DNA of 21,356 bases, taken from contig CALEFQ010000086.1 in NCBI GenBank assembly GCA_937877125.1, positions 1-21,356 of the forward strand, given 5' to 3'. Source of the stretch: an uncultured bacterium. Lineage in GTDB: Bacteria > Patescibacteriota > CALEFQ01. The notes beneath the pieces are model-generated. The model had not been told where the DNA came from. It worked only from the letters and a program-made list of their open reading frames with translations, and ran no database searches. Positions 1 to 6,626 of the stretch are shown in pieces; position 1 is the stretch's first letter; every line of letters begins with the position of its first letter. The position numbers were made by a program, and so were the translations under genes.

Positions 1-273
1 AGAGTGAAAAGTACCGATGGTCGGCAGGCCCAACGATTTTCCGCCTAGTAATTTCATGACTCGCTCTTTCATTTCACCCGCCGCCTTATTGGTAAAAGTG
101 ACCGCCAAAATATGGTACGGCGCCACTTTTTTCTCCCCGATCAAATAAGCGATGCGGTGAGTCAGCGCCCGGGTTTTGCCCGAACCGGCGCCGGCCAAAA
201 TCAAAACCGGGCCCTCAACCGTCGTGACAGCCGCGCGCTGCTGGCTATTCAGCTTTTGAAGAATTTCATCCAT
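1..273 (-). CDS. UvrD/PcrA/Rep-type superfamily 1 DNA helicase, N-terminal part (cut by window edge)
   Basis: The reverse strand reads an uninterrupted 91-codon N-terminus beginning ATG at 273 and running off the left edge. Residues 8-16 (LNSQQRAAV) form the Q motif and residues 27-34 (AGAGSGKT) the Walker A loop that binds ATP; motif Ia ([16 protein letters not shown]) and TIGTFHS follow. This is the classic start of UvrD/PcrA 3'-to-5' helicases, which unwind DNA in nucleotide-excision and mismatch repair and strip recombinase filaments. UvrD cannot be told from PcrA or a RecB-like relative with only 91 residues. No good ribosome binding site is visible upstream. The next gene (334-612) lies on the same strand 60 bases upstream, so the two could be cotranscribed. 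Confidence 0.93.
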   Translation of the reverse strand, partial: MDEILQKLNSQQRAAVTTVEGPVLILAGAGSGKTRALTHRIAYLIGEKKVAPYHILAVTFTNKAAGEMKERVMKLLGGKSLGLPTIGTFHS

Positions 274-333
274 AAAAAATACTCAGTAACTAGAGTCAAA
301 AAAATATCAATCCGCGCTTAGTAAGTTGTTTGG

Positions 334-612
334 TTAATCTATTTCTTCGACTTTATTTCCCATATCAACGCCCTCGTTCGTATACCGGCCGCCTTTTTCC
401 AGCAAAATTTTCGAATCCATCACTTCGCCGTCTTCTCCCACATACAATTCCGCCCCCTTAGAAACAGTAACCTGGCTATCCATCACCGTGCCGCAGTGCC
501 ATTTTTCGCCAGTCGGGATCCGGCCTTTGAATTCCATCAGAACATCCTTCATGACTTCTTTTAATTCTTTGACTCCCATTTCTTCAGGAGAGGGACCAAT
601 GGTTTCAGGCAT
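334..612 (-). CDS. Small hypothetical protein (92 aa)
   Basis: I do not recognise this protein. It is a compact, acidic, soluble-looking 92-residue product with no signal peptide or membrane segment. The first half is amphipathic (ELKEVMKDVLMEFKG, about residues 16-30). The second half contains a loose internal repeat (GTVMDSQVTVSKGAELYVG, then GEVMDSKILLEKGGRYTN), suggesting two beta-hairpin units. A single Cys (CGTVMD) is present, so there is no evident metal site. It sits between the helicase and the PP2C gene on the same strand, about 105 bases after the phosphatase. The start at 612 follows an A/T-rich stretch without a clear Shine-Dalgarno sequence. Codon use matches the neighbouring genes, which supports it as real. 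Confidence 0.7.
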   Translation of the reverse strand: MPETIGPSPEEMGVKELKEVMKDVLMEFKGRIPTGEKWHCGTVMDSQVTVSKGAELYVGEDGEVMDSKILLEKGGRYTNEGVDMGNKVEEID

Positions 613-663
613 TTTTTTATAAGTTTAATAATAAATAAATTAGGTACCGGCAAAGCCAGGCCG

Positions 664-694
664 AAAAACGGACGTGCCGGACCGCACCCGCACG
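664..694 (-). terminator. Possible weak intrinsic terminator after the PP2C gene
   Basis: On the minus strand, CGTGC and GCACG pair around a G-rich loop with one mismatch and further GG/CC pairs, and TTTTT follows four bases later. The stem is short and the T-run is offset, so this is tentative. Confidence 0.3.
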
Positions 695-718
695 GACCAA
701 GACCTTCGGAAGCGCCGG

Positions 719-1549
719 TCAAAATTTTACCACAATCACCGAAACATCATCGGAATTAGGTCCGGCGGCGGTTAGCGTCAGATTTTCGGCCGCCTGTCCG
801 GCCGAGACCGCAGAATCGCTCACCGCCTGGGCCATATCCCCGCGGGAAACCGCCCCTCGGTGCTCTAATCCATCGCTCGCCAGGATAATCGCGTCCCCAG
901 GCACGGGCCTAACCGAATAAAAATCCACCCAATCGCGATTAAATTCAGCTTGATCGCCGCCGAGACAATGGGTCAACAGATCGGCAAAATTTTTCGACGC
1001 CACCTCGCCCTGCGCCCGCTTTTCTTCCCCGTAAGTCTGGTCAATGGTCAATTGTTGGACTTTGCCGGCTCTGACTAGATAGGCTCGGGAATCTCCAATA
1101 TTGGCGATCAACCACCCGCGCCCCGTTTCCTGATCAATTTCCGCCAAGACAACCAGGGTGGAGCCGGGAAGTTTTTTCTCCATGATTCGAAGAGTAGAAT
1201 CAGGGCGTAAGGACCGGACGGATTGATCTGCCAGCTCTACCGCGTTCCAAACATCTTGTTTTGACAAACCCTGCTCACCCTGGCCAAGTTTGTCCGCCAG
1301 CGCGGTGATCGCTTTTTCTGAAGCTTCTTTCGCTCGGCCGTGGCCGCCCATGCCGTCAGCAATGGCCGCCACAAAATATTCACTACCCGGACCGGAAATA
1401 AACAGCGAGTCCTCATTTTCCCGCCCCAGCCGCTCATGCAGACCGCCTCTTTCGGTCGCAAAACCGAAATCGACTGGCCGCACGTGTTCTTTCGACTCAT
1501 TCCGGTTCTCGATCGATTCCGGTAATGGATTTTCAGGAGATGGCGACAT
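719..1549 (-). CDS. PP2C-family serine/threonine protein phosphatase
   Basis: This 276-residue protein has the ordered PP2C motifs: RENED at 43-47 (metal ligand Asp47), ADGMGGH at 64-70 (Asp65), IANIGDSRAYL at about 148-158, ASDGL at 224-228 (Asp226) and a terminal SDDVSVIVV at about 266-274. These acidic residues bind the two or three Mn/Mg ions that activate water for phosphoserine/phosphothreonine hydrolysis. Length is close to that of bacterial Stp/PrpC enzymes, preceded by a roughly 25-residue polar N-terminal extension. It is cytosolic, with no membrane segment. No Ser/Thr kinase or FHA partner lies in the window, so its substrates are unknown. The stop codon is TGA. The start at 1549 lies about 20 bases after the -10 of a good promoter (1570-1598). 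Confidence 0.93.
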   Translation of the reverse strand: MSPSPENPLPESIENRNESKEHVRPVDFGFATERGGLHERLGRENEDSLFISGPGSEYFVAAIADGMGGHGRAKEASEKAITALADKLGQGEQGLSKQDVWNAVELADQSVRSLRPDSTLRIMEKKLPGSTLVVLAEIDQETGRGWLIANIGDSRAYLVRAGKVQQLTIDQTYGEEKRAQGEVASKNFADLLTHCLGGDQAEFNRDWVDFYSVRPVPGDAIILASDGLEHRGAVSRGDMAQAVSDSAVSAGQAAENLTLTAAGPNSDDVSVIVVKF

Positions 1550-1569
1550 AGATAATTATTAATTAAAGT

Positions 1570-1598
1570 ATTGTAGCAAGATGAGAAAAAATATCCAA
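1570..1598 (-). promoter_or_regulatory. Sigma-70-type promoter of the PP2C gene
   Basis: On the minus strand TTGGAT (1598-1593) and TACAAT (1575-1570) are separated by exactly 17 bases, and the phosphatase ATG is at 1549. This gives a short leader of about 15 bases. Confidence 0.65.
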
Positions 1599-1886
1599 TT
1601 GCCGTCGGCGCCCAAAAACCGGCCAAAGGACTAAACGGCACTAGCAGTAAAGTCCCAGAAAAACACGGGCGCCAGACGCGTGATACCCTATGTCATTTGG
1701 CTTGACACTTTTGGCCGCTATGATAAGCTCGTCGAGAGCATCGCCAAGAAGGTGCTTTTTTGTTTGCCTGGTCCAATTCTATAAGGCTTAAATAAGCCAA
1801 AATAACCGGGCAAGGGCCAGGATAAGGCTTTCCCGACGGCAGTTTTCCAGAGCCATAAATCGCTTATCTAAGCCCCCTCCTACCCC
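1599..1886. other. Gene-free stretch between divergent genes
   Basis: No credible coding frame is visible. It holds a TTGACA at 1702 with only a poor -10 partner, a possible terminator at 1737-1762, and a set of short palindromes: an 8-bp pairing between CCTGGTCC (about 1768) and GGGCCAGG (about 1812), with GGCTT-AAAT-AAGCC inside it. The related word CGCTTATCTAAGCC follows near 1860. Confidence 0.5.
1737..1762 (+). terminator. Possible small intrinsic terminator in the 1600-1900 spacer
   Basis: AGCATC (1737-1742) pairs with GGTGCT (1751-1756, one G-U pair) around an 8-nt loop and is followed by TTTTTTG. It lies only about 25-30 bases after the likely start point of a TTGACA element at 1702-1707, so any transcript ended here would be very short. 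It could also stop antisense transcription coming out of the PP2C gene. Confidence 0.35.
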
Positions 1887-1915
1887 TTGACAAGATTCCG
1901 CAAATATGATAGAAT
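1887..1915 (+). promoter_or_regulatory. Sigma-70-type promoter of the first CHAP hydrolase gene
   Basis: Consensus TTGACA (1887-1892), a 17-base spacer and TAGAAT (1910-1915). The predicted start is near 1922, giving an untranslated leader of about 305 bases before the GTG at 2228. Confidence 0.75.
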
Positions 1916-1921
1916 GCCGGG

Positions 1922-2227
1922 TTATGACTTTTAATGAGCCCCGGCAGGTACAGCCAGACTGCGCTTTTAGCCAGATCCAGCTTACTAAAACCGAGGTTTT
2001 TTTCTTCCTTTGCCTCCGCTCACGAGCTACCCTCTTGATCAGAGGCGAAGGAAGACCCTGTTCATTCCGCTTAGCGGGATTAGCCGGGACCTTTGGAGAA
2101 TTAAGATCCGCCTGATTCTCCCCTGCCAGAAAGCAGGCTTCACTCGCGGAACTTTATAAAAGGTCAGTTCATAATTAAACAAGGGTGAAACTTTATTCGA
2201 AAACATCTTCTCCTGATCATTTCTACC
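1922..2227 (+). promoter_or_regulatory. Long structured 5' leader (candidate cis-regulatory RNA)
   Basis: The leader has no convincing reading frame but several pairings. CTTCCTTTGCCTC (2004-2016) pairs with GAGGCGAAGGAAG (2042-2054; 13 bp, one G-U). GGAGAAT (2095-2101) pairs with ATTCTCC (2115-2121). As an alternative to that pairing, TCCGC (2107-2111) pairs with GCGGA (2146-2150) and encloses CCTGC-(6)-GCAGG (2122-2137). The last two arrangements overlap and are mutually exclusive, as in a switching RNA. Leaders of cell-wall hydrolase genes are known hosts of c-di-AMP (ydaO-type) riboswitches, but I could not match that consensus here, so the class is unknown. Confidence 0.5.
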
Positions 2228-2953
2228 GTGAAGAAGTTTTCAAAAACACACCAAAACGTTCTCCAAAAATTCACGCATTTCTTCGGGTATAGCTGGCGCC
2301 ACACCATGGCCCTCGTACTCGCGATCGTGATAACGGTCAGCTTCACTCATACGGCGTTAGCCGATGAGACCGTCAAGACCATCGACAGCGAAGTAACCGT
2401 CAAATCTAACGCGACTATCACACCGACCCCGACGGCCTTTGCCTCAGCGGTTAAGGTGACTAACGGGGCGGCGACTCCCGCCAATCAAGCGAACGGCGAT
2501 CAAACCGCTTTGGCGGTTAAGCCGATGACCCGGACGATTGACAGCGCGGCGGAAGCAGCGGCTAACCAGCCGACCCCGACCCGCGCCACCCGGACCTCGC
2601 GCTTGATTGCGACGACGGCGCGATCGACCGGTAGCGTACGGAATAATTCTTTCGCCTCCGGTTATTGTACCGACTGGGCTGCCCGCCAAACTGGCTGGGT
2701 AGACTGGCGCGGTAACGCTAAAGCCTGGGGCAGTAACGCCGCGGCCAACGGACACAAGGTCGGCAAGGAATATGCCGCCGCCGGTTCCATTGTCCAGACG
2801 CGCGAGAGCTCCTATGGCCACGTTGCCTACGTCAAAGAAGTGAAGGGCAACAAAATCACCATTAGCGAAATGAACTATAAGGGGCGCGGTGTCGTCAGCG
2901 AACGAACGCTGGACATCAACGACCCTAAAATCGTGACTTTCATTCAAAAATAA
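2228..2953 (+). CDS. Secreted CHAP-domain peptidoglycan hydrolase
   Basis: This 241-residue protein starts at GTG 2228. That start supplies the basic N-region (KKFSKTHQ) ahead of a hydrophobic stretch at about 27-44 ending ALA-DE, which looks like a signal peptide; the in-frame ATG at 2306 would lose all positive charge. A Ser/Thr/Ala-rich linker (about 45-140) leads to a C-terminal CHAP domain (about 141-241) with catalytic Cys147 (GYCTDW) and His198 (GHVAYV) and a polar third position in ISEMNY. CHAP enzymes are cysteine amidases or endopeptidases that cut peptidoglycan stem peptides or cross-bridges. It is paralogous to the next gene, with WRGNA, SEMNY and RTL in register, but lacks LysM domains. 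A long structured leader precedes it and an intrinsic terminator follows. Confidence 0.9.
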   Translation: MKKFSKTHQNVLQKFTHFFGYSWRHTMALVLAIVITVSFTHTALADETVKTIDSEVTVKSNATITPTPTAFASAVKVTNGAATPANQANGDQTALAVKPMTRTIDSAAEAAANQPTPTRATRTSRLIATTARSTGSVRNNSFASGYCTDWAARQTGWVDWRGNAKAWGSNAAANGHKVGKEYAAAGSIVQTRESSYGHVAYVKEVKGNKITISEMNYKGRGVVSERTLDINDPKIVTFIQK

Positions 2954-2969
2954 CGATTAGCTAACGAAT

Positions 2970-3005
2970 CCCTCGCGCCTCTCTAGCGCGGGGGTTTTCG
3001 TTTTG
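2970..3005 (+). terminator. Intrinsic terminator after the first CHAP gene
   Basis: CCTCGCGC (2971-2978) pairs with GCGCGGGG (2986-2993, one G-U) around a 7-nt loop and is followed by GTTTTCGTTTTG. Confidence 0.8.
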
Positions 3006-3015
3006 TTAAGGTTTT

Positions 3016-3124
3016 TGGTCTACAGTCTATTGTCTATGGACCATCAGTCAAGAAAGCTCGCGGGGAATCCTCATGATGGCACCATTGAATAGATCCATGA
3101 GACTATAGACCATAGACTATGAAC
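3016..3124. repeat. Short-word inverted repeat built on GTCTATG
   Basis: The left arm (3016-3042) is three consecutive 7-mers, GTCTACA-GTCTATT-GTCTATG. The right arm (about 3092-3124) holds the complementary series GACTATA-GACCATA-GACTATG. The arms can pair in several registers around a spacer of about 50 bases. No gene lies here. See findings for comparable elements with other words. Confidence 0.7.
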
Positions 3125-3218
3125 TTTTCCCCTGTGGACAAAAAGCCCGCTTTTTAAGACTACTTTTGTCGCCAATCGGTCGCTATTGCGCTAGCGCTAG
3201 GTCAAAGCCAGCCAGTTA

Positions 3219-3246
3219 TTGACAAAGGGCGCGCGCTTGTTACACT
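3219..3246 (+). promoter_or_regulatory. Sigma-70-type promoter of the LysM-CHAP gene
   Basis: TTGACA (3219-3224), a 16-base spacer and TACACT (3241-3246). The leader to the GTG at 3361 is about 107 bases and shares short blocks (AAAGGTC, TATTCGAAA, TGATCAT) with the end of the leader of the other CHAP gene. Confidence 0.7.
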
Positions 3247-3360
3247 AAAAATCGCACTAATCAATCTTTCGGCGACGCCGAATCATCAAAGGTCTTTTCC
3301 CTTAAAACGACTAAACCTATTCGAAAGCTTCAGCTTGATCATGAATTAACAAAGCCCGCG

Positions 3361-4536
3361 GTGAAAAATTCACCCAACTTATCAGTTTTCTTCCGGGGCT
3401 TTTTTGCTAACCTTAGAAAAAACCCGAAAGTTCTGATTATCCCAGCCGTCTTGCTGGCACTCGGCATAAGCGTAGCGATTTTCAATGCCAATCAGGCCAG
3501 TGCCAATACCCTCAATACCGATGAAAGCAGCGCCTTATTCGGCTTTTTCGCCAGCCGGTCCGACGAGCTGGAAGTGGTCAAAGCCAGTGATCCCAAGAAA
3601 CTGATCCACGAAGATGCTGCCAACCTGACGAGTGTCTCCAAGACCGCCGTTGACAACACGGCCCTGAATACCGAAAGCGTCGCCATGGCCAGCGTGGTTT
3701 ATACAAATCCAGTCACCGAAGCTTCTGTCTTGCCTCCGGAAGTGGAAGCGGCGCCGACCGCCTACACCGTCGAACGGCCGGCCGCCATGTTTTCCTACAC
3801 CGTCCAGCCCGGCGAAACACTTTCCAGTATTGCCCGGAAATTCGGCCTTAGTCCGCAAACCTTGCTGGCCGACGCCAACTGGGACGAGCTGGTAAAACCC
3901 GGACAAAAAATCAGCATTCCCAATTCCAATAGCCCGATTCACAAAGTCGCCCAAGGACAAAGCTTGTCCCAGATTGCCCAGCGTTACGGCGCCGCTAATC
4001 TTCAAAAAATCATTGAAGGTAATAATTTACCGGAGGACGGCACGGTCCAACCCGGCCAACTCTTAGTCGTCTACGGCGGACAGCTTGAAGCGAAACCGGC
4101 TGAACCCCAACCTGCTCCGGCTCAAACCCGCCGCATTGCTTCGGCCAGCCGTTCTACCAACAGCTATAGTCGAACCAGTTCCTCAACCAGCCGTAGCGTC
4201 AGCCGCGGCATTTCCACCGGAGGTAGTTATAACGGCTTCCCCGCCGGTTACTGCACCTACTATGTCGCCAAGAAGCGGGGCGATGTCACCTGGCGCGGCA
4301 ATGCCGGAACCTGGCTAAATAACGCCAAAGCGCAAGGGCGCCCGACCGGCAGCACACCGAAAGCCGGTGCCATTGTCGTGACGGGTGAAAGCGGCTGGGG
4401 TCATGTCGGTTACGTCGAAAAAGTAAACAAAGACGGCAGTTATACTATATCCGAAATGAATTATGCTGGTTTCAACCGCACCAGTACCCGCACTCTTAAT
4501 TCCGGCAGCGGCCAAGTTAAAGGTTTCATCTACTAA
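3361..4536 (+). CDS. LysM-LysM-CHAP cell-wall hydrolase
   Basis: This 391-residue protein has a basic N-terminus, one hydrophobic segment at about 23-45 (signal anchor or signal peptide ending near QASA), and two LysM repeats at about 143-187 (YTVQPGETLSSIARKFGL) and 193-238 (KVAQGQSLSQIAQRYG). A Ser/Arg-rich linker (about 250-290) is followed by a C-terminal CHAP domain with Cys298 (GYCTYY) and His348 (GHVGYV). LysM modules bind the glycan backbone and place the CHAP cysteine hydrolase on peptidoglycan, so a role in cell separation or wall remodelling is likely. GTG is the start, as in its paralogue at 2228-2953. It has its own promoter at 3219-3246 and its own terminator at 4553-4580, so the two paralogues are separate transcription units. 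Confidence 0.93.
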   Translation: MKNSPNLSVFFRGFFANLRKNPKVLIIPAVLLALGISVAIFNANQASANTLNTDESSALFGFFASRSDELEVVKASDPKKLIHEDAANLTSVSKTAVDNTALNTESVAMASVVYTNPVTEASVLPPEVEAAPTAYTVERPAAMFSYTVQPGETLSSIARKFGLSPQTLLADANWDELVKPGQKISIPNSNSPIHKVAQGQSLSQIAQRYGAANLQKIIEGNNLPEDGTVQPGQLLVVYGGQLEAKPAEPQPAPAQTRRIASASRSTNSYSRTSSSTSRSVSRGISTGGSYNGFPAGYCTYYVAKKRGDVTWRGNAGTWLNNAKAQGRPTGSTPKAGAIVVTGESGWGHVGYVEKVNKDGSYTISEMNYAGFNRTSTRTLNSGSGQVKGFIY

Positions 4537-4552
4537 AGTCGGCGCGTATTAT

Positions 4553-4580
4553 AAACAATCCTCTCTCGAGGATTGTTTTA
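4553..4580 (+). terminator. Intrinsic terminator after the LysM-CHAP gene
   Basis: A perfect 11-bp stem: AAACAATCCTC (4553-4563), loop TCTC, GAGGATTGTTT (4568-4578). The T-run is short. Confidence 0.75.
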
Positions 4581-4690
4581 ATGGCTCGCCCTCCCCCGTT
4601 AAGAGAAAGTGTCCCTGTGGATAGTTGACGAAGCGTAGTTTATTTTTCAACAGTGCTAAAAAGCCTTTTACCTAAGCCAAAGATACCCGA

Positions 4691-4718
4691 TTGAAAAATC
4701 AGGGCCAGATGGTACAAT
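4691..4718 (+). promoter_or_regulatory. Promoter of a short transcription unit (4725-4930)
   Basis: TTGAAA (4691-4696), a 16-base spacer and TACAAT (4713-4718), with a predicted start near 4725. An intrinsic terminator ends the unit at 4909-4931. Confidence 0.55.
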
Positions 4719-4741
4719 AACGTCAGCCTAAAAAAAATACC

Positions 4742-4894
4742 TTGTTTAAAATAGACGTCGATTCTTATCTTCGAGAAAAGGGATTAAGCGGCGCCACCCG
4801 CGTCAAAACCCCGCTAACGCCCCGCCGCACCACCCAGACCGCGCTGGGTCACTTAAAGCTGTTGATCGCCCTCTCCCGCCGAAGGCATCGCTAA
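4742..4894 (+). CDS. Candidate small basic protein (50 aa, TTG start)
   Basis: An open frame runs from TTG 4742 to TAA 4892-4894 and encodes FKIDVDSYLREKGLSGATR, then a basic, Thr/Pro-containing middle and a helical end (ALGHLKLLIALS) closing with RRRHR. I do not recognise it. Points in favour: it fills almost exactly the space between a promoter (4691-4718) and a terminator (4909-4931), and its codons resemble those of the neighbouring genes (GCC, ACC, CGC, GTC). Points against: no ATG, no Shine-Dalgarno sequence and short length. If real, it would be a nucleic-acid- or ribosome-binding-like basic peptide. Otherwise the unit is a non-coding RNA of about 200 nt. Confidence 0.45.
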   Translation: MFKIDVDSYLREKGLSGATRVKTPLTPRRTTQTALGHLKLLIALSRRRHR

Positions 4895-4908
4895 TTAGTG
4901 ATGCCTTT

Positions 4909-4931
4909 ACCGCCGCTAGGCGGTTTTTTTG
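4909..4931 (+). terminator. Intrinsic terminator of the 4725-4930 unit
   Basis: ACCGCC (4909-4914), loop GCTA, GGCGGT (4919-4924) and seven T residues. A second hairpin just before it pairs AAGGCATC (4882-4889) with GATGCCTT (4900-4907) and overlaps the stop codon of the small frame. Confidence 0.85.
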
Positions 4932-4951
4932 TTGGCGGATATTGAGACAAA

Positions 4952-6484
4952 CTAAACTTGTTGCCCCCGATACTGGAGCGCTTCGCCGACATGTTCTAGG
5001 GTAATTTTTTCAGCCCCACCGAGATCTGCAATTGTCCGCGCGACTTTCAAAATCCGAAAATAGTTGCGAGCCGAGAGATGCAGCTGACTAACCGCCTTCT
5101 GCAACAAAGTCAACGACGGACTGTCCAAAGCACAAAACTGCTTGATTTCCCGGGGGCCCATTTCCGAATTACTCTTCATTCTCGACTCGGCAAATCGATC
5201 CGCTTGAATGCGACGGGCGGCCAGCACCCGTTTTCGGATCACCGCCGAAGATTCCGCGCGATTAGACGATCCGGCCCCGTCCGTCAGCTCGGCCACTTTG
5301 ACGCGCGGCACAACCAAATGTAAATCAATCCGATCCAGGAGCGGACCGGAAAGCCGTTTTTGATAATTGGCTATCTGCAGCGGCGTGCAGACGCATTCGC
5401 GCTCCGGATCGCCGGCAAAACCGCATTGGCAAGGATTTTGCGCCGCGACCAAGATAAATTGCGCCGGAAAACTCAATGTCCCCTGCGCCCTCGAAATGGT
5501 TATAACCTGGTCTTCCAGCGGTTGGCGCAAGGCTTCCAGGACAGTCCGGGGAAATTCCGGGAATTCATCCAAAAAGAGCACGCCCCGATGAGCCAAGCTA
5601 ATCTCACCCGGGCGAGGCCAGGTGCCGCCGCCCACCAGGGCAACCCCCGAGGCCGTATGGTGCGGCGTGCGGAAAGGACGGGTGCTGATTAGAGGGGAAT
5701 CCGTCCGGACCAACCCGGCAATACTATGGATTTTCGTCACCTCTAAGGACTCAGTCACATCCAATGGCGGTAAAATTGACGGTAGCGCCCGGGCCAGCAT
5801 TGTTTTGCCCGATCCGGGAGGACCGCTCATGAGGATATTATGAGCCCCGGCCGCCGTTATTTCCAAGGCGCGCTTCGCTTGCTGCTGCCCCCGAATGTCG
5901 GCAAAATCAGCTCCGGCTAAGCATCCCGACTCATCGGAAATTTTGCTTTTCGGCCAAGGCTTGAGGGCCGTCTGGCCGTTTAAATGGCCTTGCAACTGCT
6001 TCAATGTTTTGACGCCATAAACGACGACCCCGTCTACCAGCGCCGCTTCCGCCGCATTAATTTCCGGGACAAATAAATATTTGAAGCCGCGATGTTTGGC
6101 CATCATGGCCATCGGTAAGACGCCGGCCGTCGCGTGAACGGAACCGTCCAGAGCCAACTCGCCGATAAAAATGCTCTTGGTCCATCGATCTAATTGAACC
6201 TCCCCGAACATCGCCAGCAGGCCGACCGCGATGGGCAAATCAAAACCCGGACCGGCTTTGCGCAAGTCAGCCGGAGCGAGATTGACCGTGATTTTTTTAT
6301 AGGGACTGGGGCTGACGGTATTTCGGAAGGCCGCGATGACCCGATCCTTGGCCTCACTGACCGCCTTATCAGGCAATCCCACGATCACGAAGCCGGGGTG
6401 ACAACGATAATCAATGTCGACTTCCACTTCAATCGGCTGGGCGTCTAGTCCGACCACCGCTGCCGAATAGAGTTTAATAGGCAT
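4952..6484 (-). CDS. comM: YifB/ComM-family Mg-chelatase-like AAA+ ATPase
   Basis: This 510-residue protein is of full family length. The N-terminal ChlI-like domain (about 1-175; VGLPDKAVSEAKDRV at 35-49, NLAPADLRKAGPGFDLPIA at about 68-86) precedes an AAA+ module with Walker A GPPGSGKTM (221-229) and Walker B VLFLDE (302-307), plus four cysteines at 352, 354, 364 and 366 (NPCQCG, ECVC). A C-terminal lid with the HLSARNYFRILKVARTIADL signature follows. In Haemophilus and Vibrio, ComM is a hexameric branch-migration helicase that extends heteroduplex during natural transformation; in other bacteria the role is inferred. No other competence gene lies in the window. It appears to stand alone between the terminator at 6566-6604 and the small unit at 4725-4930. 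No terminator is evident after it. Confidence 0.95.
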   Translation of the reverse strand: MPIKLYSAAVVGLDAQPIEVEVDIDYRCHPGFVIVGLPDKAVSEAKDRVIAAFRNTVSPSPYKKITVNLAPADLRKAGPGFDLPIAVGLLAMFGEVQLDRWTKSIFIGELALDGSVHATAGVLPMAMMAKHRGFKYLFVPEINAAEAALVDGVVVYGVKTLKQLQGHLNGQTALKPWPKSKISDESGCLAGADFADIRGQQQAKRALEITAAGAHNILMSGPPGSGKTMLARALPSILPPLDVTESLEVTKIHSIAGLVRTDSPLISTRPFRTPHHTASGVALVGGGTWPRPGEISLAHRGVLFLDEFPEFPRTVLEALRQPLEDQVITISRAQGTLSFPAQFILVAAQNPCQCGFAGDPERECVCTPLQIANYQKRLSGPLLDRIDLHLVVPRVKVAELTDGAGSSNRAESSAVIRKRVLAARRIQADRFAESRMKSNSEMGPREIKQFCALDSPSLTLLQKAVSQLHLSARNYFRILKVARTIADLGGAEKITLEHVGEALQYRGQQV

Positions 6485-6510
6485 AGATTTTTATTATGTA
6501 AAAAATAATA

Positions 6511-6564
6511 GGTAACAAGTGACAAATTAGTATCTTCAAGTTATTACCTGTTCTCTGTTACTTG
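6511..6564. repeat. Short-word inverted repeat built on GGTAACA
   Basis: GGTAACAAGTGACA (6511-6524) is followed, after about 15 bases, by TTATTACCTGTTCTCTGTTACTTG, whose complement contains AAGTAACAG and AACAGGTAATAA. The same word thus occurs twice on each strand with imperfect symmetry. It sits between the comM start and the terminator of the upstream operon. Confidence 0.5.
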
Positions 6565-6565
6565 A

Positions 6566-6604
6566 TAAAAAAATCCCTCACCGGCGGGATTAAGCCGGGG
6601 AGGG
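6566..6604 (-). terminator. Intrinsic terminator of the dksA-like/lspA/membrane protein operon
   Basis: On the minus strand CCCTC..CCGGC-type arms (6600-6604 plus 6594-6598, against 6575-6579 plus 6581-6585) form a 10-bp stem with one mismatch, followed by ATTTTTTTATC. Confidence 0.85.
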
Positions 6605-6626
6605 TTGAACGATGATATTTTAATAG

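Noticed and set aside
1906..2115. 69-codon plus-strand open frame in the CHAP leader
   Set aside because: No ribosome site, unnatural residue mix (FFFLCLRSRATLL), starts inside the promoter -10 and spans the strong 13-bp stem. It is better explained as untranslated leader.
1922..2227. Known ydaO-type c-di-AMP riboswitch
   Set aside because: Gene context fits, but the conserved sequence blocks of that class could not be found, so it is left as an unclassified leader.
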